This document shows, one piece after another, positions 49,721 to 61,068 of a DNA stretch of 64,000 nt. Within the stretch, counting starts at the first letter, position 1; each line of letters begins with the position of its first letter. Origin of the DNA: Akebia trifoliata (taxonomy: Eukaryota; Streptophyta; Magnoliopsida; Ranunculales; Lardizabalaceae); NCBI GenBank assembly GCA_017979445.1, contig CM030705.1, forward strand, positions 17,253,040 through 17,317,039. Reading direction: 5' to 3'. The notes below the pieces were generated by a model. It saw only the letters and a program-made list of their open reading frames with translations. It did no database searches and was not told the DNA's origin. The position numbers and the translations under genes are program-made.

Positions 49721-52259
49721 GTGTAAACTTTGGCGTCATGTTAGAAGGAAAATCATTTTCCTTCGGTGAATTTTATGATTTTTCATAAATTTTACTATTT
49801 TCATCGATTTGGATCTCATTAGTATGATATCACATTCTGAATGCAAAGGTGGTAGTAACGAGAAATTTTGGAGGTCTGAAATTCATGAGAGGCATTCGCG
49901 TTGTATTTTCCTGTAGTAGGGAGAATTCTAAGTTATCGAACTTTGTAGCCAACCTAAATCGTACGTGTAATTTAAATTGAAAATTACTCAACGAAATAAA
50001 ATTCAAAATCAAGTTGAAAACAAAAATCAATCTACCTATAAATTCAAATTCAAATTCCATCGAATTATCTTTATTGTTGATTCAACAAATTCAAAACTCA
50101 AAATATTATTTAATCGACCAAACCAAATTGAAATGAAATCTTAAGTGGACAATTTAAATTTAAAATCAAATGCAAAATTCAAATTAAAAGTACAGAAGAA
50201 CATCAAATTTCAGGTCGACAAAACCCAATCAAAATTTAATTCAAAATCAAAATTAAATTAAATTGACCAATCACAACTCATCGAAGGAAAAAGTATCGTG
50301 GTGCGAGTAACATGGAATCACCACCATCATTATCCTAAAAAGAAAGCATAAACGTGTAAGAAAAAAAAAAGAAAATTTATTTATTTTTTAATATAAAGTT
50401 AGTGGGCGTTTTGATAGGACTCATTGGCTACTTCTGACTCTTGCAGGGAGTTAGAAGTTGTTTATATGAGCAACTCCTTCGAATTATTACTCCGCGCAAT
50501 AGCATTGGTGATTTTGTCTTTGTGAAGAAGTCACTATGCCTATTTGTCAAAACCCATCTTGCGGATAGTCAAAGGGTCTGTTTGGATTGACTTCTCTAAG
50601 TACTTTTCGCTCAGGCAGAGAGAATGAATGATTACTCCATCGCTTGGACATTCCATACTTTGAAAGATCAATTTCCCACTAGAGTCAAAATAGTACTTTA
50701 TAAGAAGTACCAAAATTGGTACTTTTCAATTTTTTTTTTTGGAGAGTAGTTTTTTGTCAAATTTCCCGTACGATCCCAATTTTACCCTTACGTAAGGGTA
50801 TGTTTGATTATCCCTAAAAAATTATAAGGAATTCAATTTCCAGGGAAAATAATAAATTTTTACTCTTTTATTGCAGATTTTTCCGTGACAATCGATTGTC
50901 CATCACCAACATAAGTCCTCCATTTATTGGATTTTGAAATTCCCCCTGACCACAAGGAAAATGATTTTCAATTTAACATTTAAGAAAGGCAGTGTATTCT
51001 TATTTTTCATTAGTACTTTCTTATGTGTTTGGATTAAAAAATATTTATAAAATTAATTTTGATAAAAGTACGTCAACCATCACTTCTCATAATGTTCAGC
51101 ACGCAATTCCCGCCAACTTTAAATATTATTTTCAAATATGAGAGGAGACGACTGATGGCGCTGACACTTTTTGTCCTTCCCTCTTTATTACTCTCAAACA
51201 ATTGCAGCGTTCCCAACCTTCATCTTCTCCCCAACGTTTTCTTCGAATTAAGTCTGTTCGTTGTTGCAAACCCTTATGTCATCTTCGTCTTCCCGATTTC
51301 CCTCTCTCTACCGATTGCAGCGGAAAAAACTCCCTACAATCATCTTCTCCCCAGCCTCATCTAAGATTTGAAGGTCTCTCTCTAGCGATTGCAGCTGCAA
51401 ATAGTTCTCCTTCAGCAATCGATTCCATCGACGAACAATACCAAGATTAGTCTCTTCCTTCTCTCCCTATCACTGATTTTTTTACTCTTTGATTAGGTTT
51501 TTGTTAAGGTCTCTGAGTCTATTTTCGCTATAAATTTGGTTTGTATTTCTTCAATTTCAACCAACCATTCGATTTAGACTTGGATGGATGTTTTAAACCT
51601 AAAGTTTTCAGAATCGAAAGGGAATTAACACAAATTTCTTGATAAAACTGCGTGTGATGGGGTATTACATCTGTGAAATTGTTTAAAAATATGTTCTCTA
51701 CTTGTTTGGAGCAGAAATTGTTTAAAAAAGGCAGATTTAAATCTGTCAATCTCTCCTCTATTACCTTTCTTTCTTTATCTTCTCTTTTTTTTATGTTTCA
51801 ATATGTTTTTATTGGTGACTATGATGGTGTTTTGTGATTATTATGGTTAATATAATGAGTGTTCTGTGATTTATTTACTACAATGGTGTTCTAAGTTATG
51901 TTAAAAATGTTGATCAAGCTGTAATGTAATAGATTAGTTACAGTGCTGCTATAGTTGACAGTAACACTTCTATGCTATATTCAAATCGATAATCAAGCTC
52001 TAATGTAAGAGATCAGTGACATTACTGCTATAGTTGATAGTTACACTTCTATGCTATGTAAATTGATAATCAGACTCTAATGTACGATATTAGTGACTAC
52101 TGACCATGTTATAGGCTTTTTAGTTATCTTTATCAGTGTCGGTAAGGGATGGGAGACCACTACATATGTACTTTAGTATTTCTATTTAGTGCACTTCTAT
52201 TCAATTCTATTGAGTTTAATATAGCTTCTATTATGCATTATATAGTGCTTTAATGTATG
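49721..52259. other. Centre of the inverted duplication, noncoding
   Basis: 49950-50280 is dominated by AATTCAAATT and AAAATCAA motifs. 51059-51450 is open in two frames with CATCTTCTCCCCA repeats and no domain. Short direct repeats (ATAATCAAGCTCTAATGTA and variants) lie at 51905-52090. 52260-52366 is homologous to the region just upstream of the left-arm PMD start and is probably 5' UTR or promoter. Confidence 0.4.
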
Positions 52260-52366
52260 GGGCTTGAGAAACTTACTTTACTTCTTGAGCAACATTCCTA
52301 CTGAACATTGAAAGATTTTATGCATTAAACGAATTGATTTTATTTATGCTCTATTTTGTCCTCAAA

Positions 52367-54384
52367 ATGGTTAGAACCCGAGGAAGAAGATATTCAAACC
52401 CCGATGTACCTGGACCAAGTACCGAAGAACATGGGGAAGAATCAATTCCTGGAGGTCCAGTGGATGCTTCACTACTACGAACTTTTAGGACGCACAAAGC
52501 GTTCTTTATTTGGCAATCGCAAGTAAGTTCTTCATTAACTTTTCAATTAATTGATATAATTAGTTGTCAGGCAATTTGTTTTTCTTATGTTCGTCATGTA
52601 ATCATTTGTAGGCAAGCGATGCCCTCACTATCTTTAATCATTCGAAGAAGTTGGATGATTGGGACTTCGAGATTGAGACACCGACTTTTCAACAAAAAGT
52701 TCAAGATTCGGGTCTTTTAAACCTTGCTAGGTTCAAATATCATTCTTTGAATAAGACGCTATTGACTGCCTTTATTGAGAGATGGCAGCCCGAAACCAAT
52801 ACCTTTCATCTCCCATTCGGTGAGATGACTGTTACTCTAGATGACGTAGACCAAATATTAGGTATTCCAATTACTGGTCAGTCAATCTTTTTGAGACCAT
52901 TATTGGGTGAAGCGGCTAGACATTTAGTGGTTGAGACTTTGGATCTTCAACTAGAAGAGGTGGCGATTGAAATGCACCTTAATAGGGGCCACACGGTTTC
53001 TATGAATTGGTTGATTCAGAATTTTAAAGGGTACAGTTACACTGCAACCCAACAAGAATTAGATAGTGTGGTTAGAGGATATCTGTTATATGTTTTAGGA
53101 TGCACAATCTTTGCTGATAAAACTGGGAAGACAGTATTTGCAAAATACCTTACATTATTACGGGACGTTCAAAAAGTCAAGGATTTCTCTTGGGGGACAG
53201 CTTTACTTGCAATTTTGTATAGACAACTAGGGTGCGCATCAAGAAAAGATGTGACACAGATAGCGGGATATCTTCCATTGCTGCAGGTATGCGTAGATTA
53301 TATCTTGTTTTATTATTAATTTGATGTATTATTAATAACAAGTTTGTATTTTCATTTGCAGGCATGGATTTATGAGCATTTCCCACTATTCCAAGTGGGT
53401 TTGAATAATGATTGGAAGGTTGGTGACCCCCGTATAAAACGGTGGAAACCAACTTCTATAAATGTTGTTTCTACCGACGAACTTCAACGCCTACGTGAGA
53501 CTATAGATGATATGATCAAGGAAGAGGTAAGCATTTTATCCAATTTTCTATAATATAATGAGCTTGTAATTATGTTTAATCTAATTTATATGTTTGACAG
53601 GTGATCTGGGACCCATACAGGGAGGACAGACAATGCAATCCAATTAACCCAGTCACGTTCTACAATGGTTGTCTGAGGGCGGACAACGTCGTTGAACCTT
53701 ACCACCCGGTGAGGTGTCTTCGACAGTTTGGCTATGTCCAAACTATCCCTCCCTACCCGATACGGCCGACCTACGAACAAAGGGGCCTCAATGTACTCGC
53801 GTATCGGGTAGAGTACAAATTTAGGGAGGAACACTGGAAGAATTGGCTCAAGCATGTCTTCAAATTCAAAACTTTGGGAGCAAATGTAATTTCTCCGTGG
53901 GATGCAGAATCGACTTACCAACAATGGTTCACAAACATTTCCCATACGATTGTCCAGAACCCGGACAATCGCATTGGACTTGTACATCGACAACATCAAT
54001 CTTCCAGAACGTCGGTCCCCGAGGACGTGGCTAAAATGGTAATTTCATAGTCTATAGATATATATCTAATTTTACATATTTCAATCAAACTTGTGTCTTA
54101 TTATTTACTCATTTTTGCAATATTAATTAGTACATATGTATGTGGGTTAGGTTGAGATGAGAAACAAAGCGTTGGGTCTACTAAAGGAATCCATTTCCTT
54201 AGGGCCCAACCAAGAAGCGGAGACATTGTTGTTGCGCCAAAGGGAAGTGTACAAAATTCTACATCCACAACAACGGTCTCCATCTCCTCCAGTACCAGAC
54301 GATGAAGTCCATTATGCAATGAACGAAAGAGCCCGAAAAGGAAAGGGGCCTGCCCAACCGAGTAGGAAAACTAAGAGGAGTTAG
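52367..54384 (+). CDS. Plant mobile domain protein (PMD / MAIN-like), intact
   Basis: Five exons (52367-52522, 52612-53286, 53362-53526, 53601-54038, 54151-54384) join in phase with GT...AG introns to about 555 residues. After a short basic start (MVRTRGRR) the PMD (PF10536) begins in exon 2. Marks are LPFGEMTVTLDDVDQILG near residues 119-136, RGHTVSMNWLIQNFKG, and in exon 4 FYNGCLRADNVVEPYHPVR and CLRQFGYVQTIPPYP. The C-terminus is basic (KGPAQPSRKTKRS). Such proteins are often labelled phosphatase-7 long-form homologs without having a phosphatase domain. Related MAIN/MAIL genes act in nuclear silencing and growth in Arabidopsis, and many PMD genes are carried by transposons. The start matches the conserved start of the decayed inverted copy. 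Its position in a repeat-bounded arm suggests a transposon gene, not a domesticated one. Confidence 0.85.
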
Positions 54385-54428
54385 TTAGATTTGTTCTATT
54401 TTGCTTAATTTGTATTTTTATATGAATA

Positions 54429-54475
54429 CAATGTCAGAAGGAATGACTCTTCTAACATTGTATAAAATACAATAT
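54429..54475. repeat. Single palindromic unit after the PMD stop
   Basis: ACAATGTCAGAAGGAATGAC followed by TCTTCTAACATTGT is one diverged unit of the palindromic repeat, about 45 bp past the stop codon, where it could form a hairpin in the 3' UTR. Confidence 0.7.
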
Positions 54476-55779
54476 GTTCTCATGTGACAATGATGCTTTT
54501 GGGGACATAGAATTTAGTACTTGTATTTCCAATGGATCCTCTATGAGACATAGGATGCACAATTTTATTGTAATAAGGTGTACATGCGAATCGTAGTGAT
54601 ATAATGCAGTTGTATTTTGTTTTGTGTACCGAATGTGAAGATAAATGATGAGTTTCAATTATGATATGTATACATTGGTACTAAATTAAACCTTTTAATA
54701 CTTACAGGTAATGTGGAAGAGGATGAGGGCGATCGTGACGTCAATATTAGTCAAAGAAAAATTGAAGGTGAGTCGCTTTGATTGTTTAATAATCACAATA
54801 TGATTTAAAAGTATTTTATAAATGTATAACTTTTCTTACGTGGTCCTTGTGATATGGAAAGTGAAACGAAAAATCTGAAAAGTTTGGGCATCACGACGAC
54901 CCGGGAGTACCTCAGAGAACGACACATCAATACGAAGGAAAACATCCCAACGAAAAAAGGTGTCATTTCAAACTCGGGCTACAACGTTGGGCAGAGTTAA
55001 AAGAAATAGACGAAACACCAATAGATAAGTAATTGAGTCGTCGTCAGGTACACAAATATAAAATTCAATTTACTATGCCTTGTTGAATTATGAAAGATGG
55101 AATCATTCAAATACTCATTGCTTCATATATTAAAGAAACATATAACTATCGTCTTTTAATTATAATATTCTTGCCATATTGTGTGTAGATTCAGATGTTT
55201 GAGATGTGTATAACTAGCAGACAAAACACAAAATACTAAGGTATTGTTCTGACATTGCACCGTAACTCTATTGTTTTTATATAATCAATGTCAGTAGAGA
55301 AGATTAAAAGAATGATTTTTCTTAGACTCATATACTCAATCACTCATTGGGTGGTAGCAACAATGACTTTGTTGGGAACTTAGATTTCTGATTTTTTCCT
55401 GTGTGGGTTTGTGAGAATTTTGGGATTTTGGTTGTGTTGTGTTGAGATCTGTATTTTGTTGTAATTTATTGAAGATTACTTTTAGATTTTTAGTAGAGGA
55501 GAAGAAAAATTGAAGAATACCCATTTCTTAATACTTGCTATCAATTAATTGTATCTTAACTATTACTTTCTTTTCTTACAAACTGTGGTTGCTCTAATTT
55601 TAGTCATTTGTTCATGTTTTAACCATTGAAAATAAGATTTAGTCATTTGACAAATTCGAAATTCTCATGTGACATTAGAGGCACTCCATTTAAATCAAAT
55701 AAAGATAATTTGTTTCACTCATAGACATAGGTATTATTACTATACAAAGTGGATTTTGGATCCAATGTTGAAAATCATG
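54476..55779. other. Downstream of the PMD gene: exon-like remnant, else noncoding
   Basis: 54708-54770 follows a CTTACAG acceptor and reads NVEEDEGDRDVNISQRK before a GTGAGT donor. 54880-55030 has an arginine-rich frame (RRPGSTSENDTSIRRK...). These may be extra 3' exons of a longer isoform or of another gene in the element. The rest matches the left arm in blocks and has no ORF of note. Confidence 0.35.
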
Positions 55780-56705
55780 CGTCTGACATTGAAGAATTTA
55801 CTTCTGATCTAATGTCAGAAGGTGCCTTCTGACATTGAAGAATTTACTTCTGATCTAATGTCAGAAGGTGCCTTCTGAAATTGAAAATTTTACTTCTGAT
55901 CTAATGTCAGAAGGTGCATTCTGACATTAAAGAATTTACTTTTGATATAATGTCAGAAGGCACCTTCTGACATTGTCTAAAATGCTTCTGATCTAATGTC
56001 AGAAGGTGCATTCTGACATTAAAGAATTTACTTTTGATATAATGTCAGAAGGTGTCTTTTGACATTGTCTATAGTACTTTTGATCTAATGTCAGAAGGTG
56101 CATTCTGACATTAAAGAATTTACTTTTGATATAATGTCAGAAGGCACCTTCTGACATTGTCTAAAATGCTTCTGATCTAATGTCAGAAGGAACCTTTTGA
56201 CATTTTCTATAGTACTTCTGATCTAATGTCAGAAGGTGCCTTCTGATATTAAAGAATTTACTTTTGATCTAATGTCAGAAGGTGCCTTCTGACATTGTCT
56301 ATAATGCTTCTGATCTAATGTCAAGAGGCACCTTTTGACATTGTCTATAATAGTTCTGATCTAATGTCAGAAGATTTCTTCTGACATTGAAGAATTTACT
56401 TCTGATCTAATGTCAGAAGGCACCTTTTGACATTATCTATGTTACTTCTGATCTAATGTCAGAAGGTGCCTTCTGACATTGTCTATAATACGTCTGATTT
56501 AATGTCAGAAGGTGCCTTCTGACATTGAAGAATTTACTTCTGATCTAATGTCAGAAGGTGCCTTCTGACATTGTCTATAATACGTCTGATATAATGTCAG
56601 AAGGTGCCTTCTGACATTGAAGAATTTACTTCTGATCTAATGTCAAGAGGCACCTTTTGACATTGTCTATAGTACTTCGGATCTAATGTCAAAAGGCGAC
56701 TTATA
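55780..56705 (+). repeat. Palindromic minisatellite, about 20 units
   Basis: Units of ~46 bp each contain a 26-bp near-perfect palindrome: half-site AATGTCAGAAGG, two central bases (TG or CA), and the mirrored half. Linkers alternate between GAAGAATTTACTTCTGATCT and GTCTATAATACTTCTGATCT types, so a higher-order dimer pattern exists. About 19 complete and one partial unit are visible. Each unit could form a 12-bp-stem hairpin. It lies 1.4 kb 3' of the PMD gene. Confidence 0.95.
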
Positions 56706-56738
56706 AACTTTTTAAAATTAAAAAATTATATATATATA

Positions 56739-57105
56739 GGATCCCGTTCAATGGCCAACAGTTTGGCAAACATTTTGGCAAACACTTTTTCAAAACATGG
56801 GTTAGAGGTCTTGAAATGGGCTGATTTTTGGTGAGGATGATCTCTACGGTGAGGAGATCATCCTCACCAAAAATCAGCTCATTCCAAAACTTCTAGCCCC
56901 AGTTTACAAGTTGAAAAATCGTGAACCGTCCATTTTTTATAAATCATTTTTGATGGGGTTAGAAATTTTGGAATGGGCTGATTTTTGGTGATGATGATCT
57001 CCGCACCGTAGAGATCATCCTCACAAAAAATCAGCCCATTCTAAGACCTCTAACTCATGTTTTGAAAAATGTGTTTGCCAAACTGTTGGCCATTGAACGC
57101 TACCC
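56739..57105. mobile_element. Hairpin MITE, copy 7 (complete)
   Basis: The start GGATCCCGTTCAATGGCCAA...CAGTTTGGCAAACA is mirrored by TGTTTGCCAAACTGTTGGCC...ATTGAACGCTACCC. The interior has two long palindromes with GGTGAGGATGATCTC arms. AT microsatellites flank both ends. Its terminal repeats differ from those of copy 6, so it is a separate subfamily. Confidence 0.7.
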
Positions 57106-58690
57106 ATATCTATATATATATATACGTATGATCTAATATCTAATATCGAAAGGCTCTTTCATACATTGACTAAAATACATGACTTGATAATAACATAAAA
57201 TAGTGTTATTTGCCAATTGTTAGAACTCACTCATCTTATTAATTAATAAAGTTATTTTTATAAGTGAACTGACTCATCTTCTTTAATTGTTTGATGCAGA
57301 TTTGTACTATGTGGATGCTCAACTTTAATTTTTATATATAACTATTGTTTATACTTCTACGTGGGAAACAAACATGAGTGGATTCATGCACGTATAGTTG
57401 TTTATATTTGCTACAATGTACTTATAATACATTTCTTTTGTATGCTTGACTATAATACTTCTGATTGGCTAAATATTTGTTATATAGATGTGTTATGTAT
57501 ATACCATTCTGGGTTTGATTATACAGATTAACATGAGTGGATTCATGCACATATACTTGTTTATATTTACTACAATGTGCTTATACTACATTTCTTTTGT
57601 ATGCTTGACTATAATACTTCTGATCGGTTAAATGTTTGTTATACGGATGTGTTATGTATATACCATTCTGGGTTCGATTATACAGGTATTATGTTTATCA
57701 GGAAAATTTCATATGTCCATATTTAAGAGGAGATGCTGCTGAAATTTTTATAGAATCAAAAGTATTTTATAGGATTATAGATTATAAAATTCAAAAATTA
57801 TAATTATAAATTTATTATATATATATATACATAACATATGATCTAATGTCGAAAGTCTCCTTCGTACATTGACAAAAATACATGACTTGATAACTACATG
57901 AAATTGTGTTATTTGCCACTTGTTAGAACTCACTCATCTTATTAATTAATAAAGTTATTTTTATAAGTGAACTGACTCATCTTCTTTTAATTGTTTGATG
58001 CAGATTTGTACTATGTGGATGCTCAACTTCAATTTGCATATATAACTATTGTTTATACTTCTACGTGGGATCAAACATGAGTGGATTCATGCACACATAC
58101 TTGTTTATATTTGCTACAATATGCTTATACTACATTTCCTTTGTATTCTTGAGACCATGGGAAAGAGTTCTTTAGTGCTTTTGATAATATTTATTAATTG
58201 GTACTTTATAATGATTACTGCCTTTAATGAAGAAAAGAAATATGTAACTTTATTTCATATATGACAATATTTTTGGGTATAATGGAATGGAAAACATTCT
58301 TTGCATATACCTTTAGGGATTACAGGCATATATATATATATTCATGTGGCATATTCACTTACACAGTTTTAAATTGTACAAGGATTCAAACCTGGTTTGA
58401 AAGATTATATTTTTAAAGACTCTAAACTAATGTAACATTAGTTTTATGTTATGCATCATCTTTAAGTAACTTATCTTGAAGTTAATCCAAATAAAATAAA
58501 AAGAAAGGAACTCATGTCTCTTTTTCAAATTTGACAATAAAAGTTTGCAGTTGACAAATTTTTTCCCAAAAAATATTGAAAAACCTTCCAAATAAATTTG
58601 TAATTATTTTCTTCAATATTTATAGACTACTACAATGCATAGAAGGAGAGTTATGAGACTGAATGTTTAGAGTTATTCAATATTTAAATA

Positions 58691-59559
58691 TAGACCAACT
58701 TTCCCTACTAACGAGTTGGACCCCAATTGTCCCACAAGTTCTTAGAAATTCTCAAATAGCCTATGGGCAACCCCACATAAGTTGATGGAAAACACAATTA
58801 ATTTTTTGTAATATCTAATACCATCTTAAATAATTTTCCATGGAATGTCATACTTTTGCCACTGAAAATCAACAATTGATCTATCGGGTAGGCATTGAAC
58901 AAAATGAAGATGAATAGTCTACCCCTCTTTACTATCCAATATATAATAAGACACGTGTACATTTTCAAGATAAAATGCATAATAATATATTAATTGGTCT
59001 AACCAGTCCTTTAAATGGACTTAACAAGGGACTATTTTGACCATCTATTACAAATCTTAAAACAAGTATGTGTAGATTAATATACATATAAAAAATTGTT
59101 ATAATGATAACTACAACAGTACCCCTCATTCCGCTTCACGTTGTATTGGTAACTTGGGTAATAGATTAGATGATCAAAGAATAACCTTTAAAATGCACCT
59201 ATATATCCCTGGTCTCCTTGGCTCTTGCCTTAGAAAATAAAATAAATGGTCATATTTGCATGTTTTGGAATTTGCCATTACAATAAATAACGCGAGTCAT
59301 ATAAATTGCGTTAATGTTTGCATTTAAACTTGAAGATATACAAAGTATTTCACTAGAAGCTATAAAAGATTTGTATACCAAAGAGACTAAAAAATTTCTC
59401 GAAATGTACAAAGGGATCTTATATGAGAAATGATCATCTTTCTATTGTACCTGAGATGTTTATATAAATCACTTTTATATAAAAAATAATTTTTTTTAAA
59501 TGTATTTTTAGAAAGATACTTGTTGCCTTTTTTCAGGCATGGAGCTACATGTTCCAATT
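58691..59559. other. Sequence without counterpart in the left arm
   Basis: In the left arm the tandem repeats follow directly after the CATAACTCTC block, but here ~870 bp intervene. This is AT-rich and has no ORF with a domain. It is either an insertion on this side or a deletion on the other. Confidence 0.45.
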
Positions 59560-59890
59560 TTATCAAAAAATTCACAAATTTCAATTACCTAAACCAATGT
59601 GTCATAGATGTCAACTCAAGTCATTCACTCAGATTTACACAGATCGTTGAAAATACTTTTTTCCTGAGAATTTATAAAATAATCAATGTGTCACTGATGT
59701 CAAGTCAAGTAATTCACTCACTTAGATTTACACATCTTTCCAAAATTTAATTTCTTGAAATTTTACAAAAGAATCAATGTGTCACAAATATCAAGTCAAG
59801 TCATTCAATCACTTAGATTTACACAAATCTTTTGTAAAAATAATTTTGCCAAACTAAACAAAATATTTAATGTGTCACGGATGTCAAGTC
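59560..59890. repeat. ~90 bp tandem repeats, outer right edge of the inverted duplication
   Basis: Three to four units contain AATCAATGTGTCAC, GATGTCAAGTCAAGTCATTC and ACTCAGATTTACACAGATC. They are the reverse complement, diverged, of the units at 40815-41040. They lie just upstream of the small gene at 60034. Confidence 0.75.
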
Positions 59891-59967
59891 AAGTCATTAT
59901 ATCTTATTTTTTATATTATTCACGTATTGAATAAAATAAGGCTTTACAATAAACGAGCCTAAGATTC

Positions 59968-59976
59968 TATAAATAG
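59968..59976 (+). promoter_or_regulatory. TATA box candidate for the 60034 ORF
   Basis: TATAAATAG lies 57 bp before the ATG at 60034, a plausible core promoter distance with a short leader. Confidence 0.5.
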
Positions 59977-60033
59977 GAAGGTGTTTTTACCTAAAAAATA
60001 CAAACGCCTTCGGAGTTGTTTTTACAAAGGAAT

Positions 60034-60474
60034 ATGAGTTCTAACATGGCAAATATGCAATCGAATGAGGTTGATGAGCTCAAACTTGATTATTACGAGC
60101 CTTAGATGTACACAAAACTTATCGAATCAACCGATAAAAACGAGAAGGGTAGGAAAAATGCGTTCTGGCAAGATTTACTCGATGATGGTAAGAAACCAAG
60201 ATGTATGATGAGAAGTTTGTGCATATTTATTCCGAAAAGGATAGGAGAGTATATGAGCAGGGACAACCCAGACAACTACAAAAGTGCCGTTAATAGGATG
60301 TATGATGAAAATAGACGGATGTTTATCCGAAAAAATAGACAACAAATTCTAGGATCTGATTATGCGGAATATCCAAATGTGAACTTTAATTTCATAGATG
60401 AGGTATTAGAGAGTAACAATATTCGCTCTCCATATTATATGGAGAACGACATTAATCAAGATAGTAGTCCCTAG
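60034..60474 (+). pseudogene. Unrecognised small gene with an in-frame stop
   Basis: An ATG at 60034 gives MSSNMANMQSNEVDELKLDY and YEP, then a TAG at 60103-60105. The same frame continues from an ATG at 60106 for 122 residues (WQDLLDDGKKPRCMMRSLCI, YKSAVNRMYDENRRMFI, NFNFIDEVLESNNIRSPYY) to TAG at 60474. Without the stop it would be about 146 residues. It is rich in Lys, Arg and Asn, with no membrane segment or domain I know. A TATA box lies upstream. Either the stop is a recent nonsense change or translation starts at 60106. Its place between the outer tandem repeats and the hybrid-binding and transposase genes suggests an accessory gene of the same mobile element. Confidence 0.5.
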
Positions 60475-60479
60475 TATGT

Positions 60480-61060
60480 TTGTAGGAGGATGTATGAGCG
60501 TGATATAAATGTGGATGTTTTGCTATTTATGTGTTAAAGAATAGAATCAGAATGTTTTTGTTTTAATAAAAATGGTTGAGTACTTTTCAATTATTTTTCA
60601 CTAACACGACCCAACTATTGAAATGGGAGATGAAGTTTATTAATATAACCCACTTCAACTGTTGTAATTACGTATTATTTTTTCTTGTTAATAAAGTGAT
60701 AGTGACAATGCAAACCTATAACTCAAATTTAAAATCATGTCAATTTCATTATGAAAGATACGTGACAATGTCATAGCAATGGAGAGAGGGACACAAATTA
60801 CTCTTTAGATAATGTAATATGGTTTATAGAGATAAAGATTTATTCTAGTAACTCAAGAATTGTGTAAAACAGAATTGTGTAAAATAGAAGGTGGTCGTAT
60901 CATCATTTAAAAAAAATTCTATAAATTACCTTCTATAGAGGCATCTCATTGAATATTATTTAACTTTTTGGGAGGGTAAAACATCTACTTATATCATTCA
61001 CAACCATTTTAAACAAAAAGGAATTGTCATTGCTCAATTACAATTTTAAAGGTTTGTTCC
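60480..61060. other. Noncoding, convergent 3' regions
   Basis: AT-rich DNA between the convergent small ORFs. No domain-bearing ORF and no obvious repeat. Confidence 0.4.
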
Positions 61061-61068
61061 TAATAACA

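Larger units (their letters stand above)
52260..58690 (+). repeat. Right arm of the large imperfect inverted duplication
   Basis: This arm is colinear with the left arm read in reverse: PMD gene, palindromic repeat, hairpin MITE, AACATGAGTGGATTCATGCA block and GAGAGTTATGAGACTGAATG block. Inside it, 57140-57660 and 57850-58140 are a further local duplication (both contain ATTTGTACTATGTGGATGCT then CAACTT). The arm is longer than the left mainly through the expanded palindromic minisatellite and that duplication. Confidence 0.75.

Noticed and set aside
51059..51450. Overlapping ORFs of 101 and 82 codons
   Set aside because: Two frames are open together over repeated CATCTTCTCCCCA sequence with no domain; more likely repeat or UTR.
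52367..54384. Serine/threonine phosphatase function, as such genes are often labelled
   Set aside because: Only the plant mobile domain is present; no metallophosphatase motifs (GDxHG, GNHE) are seen.
55780..56705. CRISPR-like array (26-bp palindromic repeats with ~20-bp spacers)
   Set aside because: Spacers are of two recurring types and not unique, the host is a plant, and there are no cas genes. It is a minisatellite.
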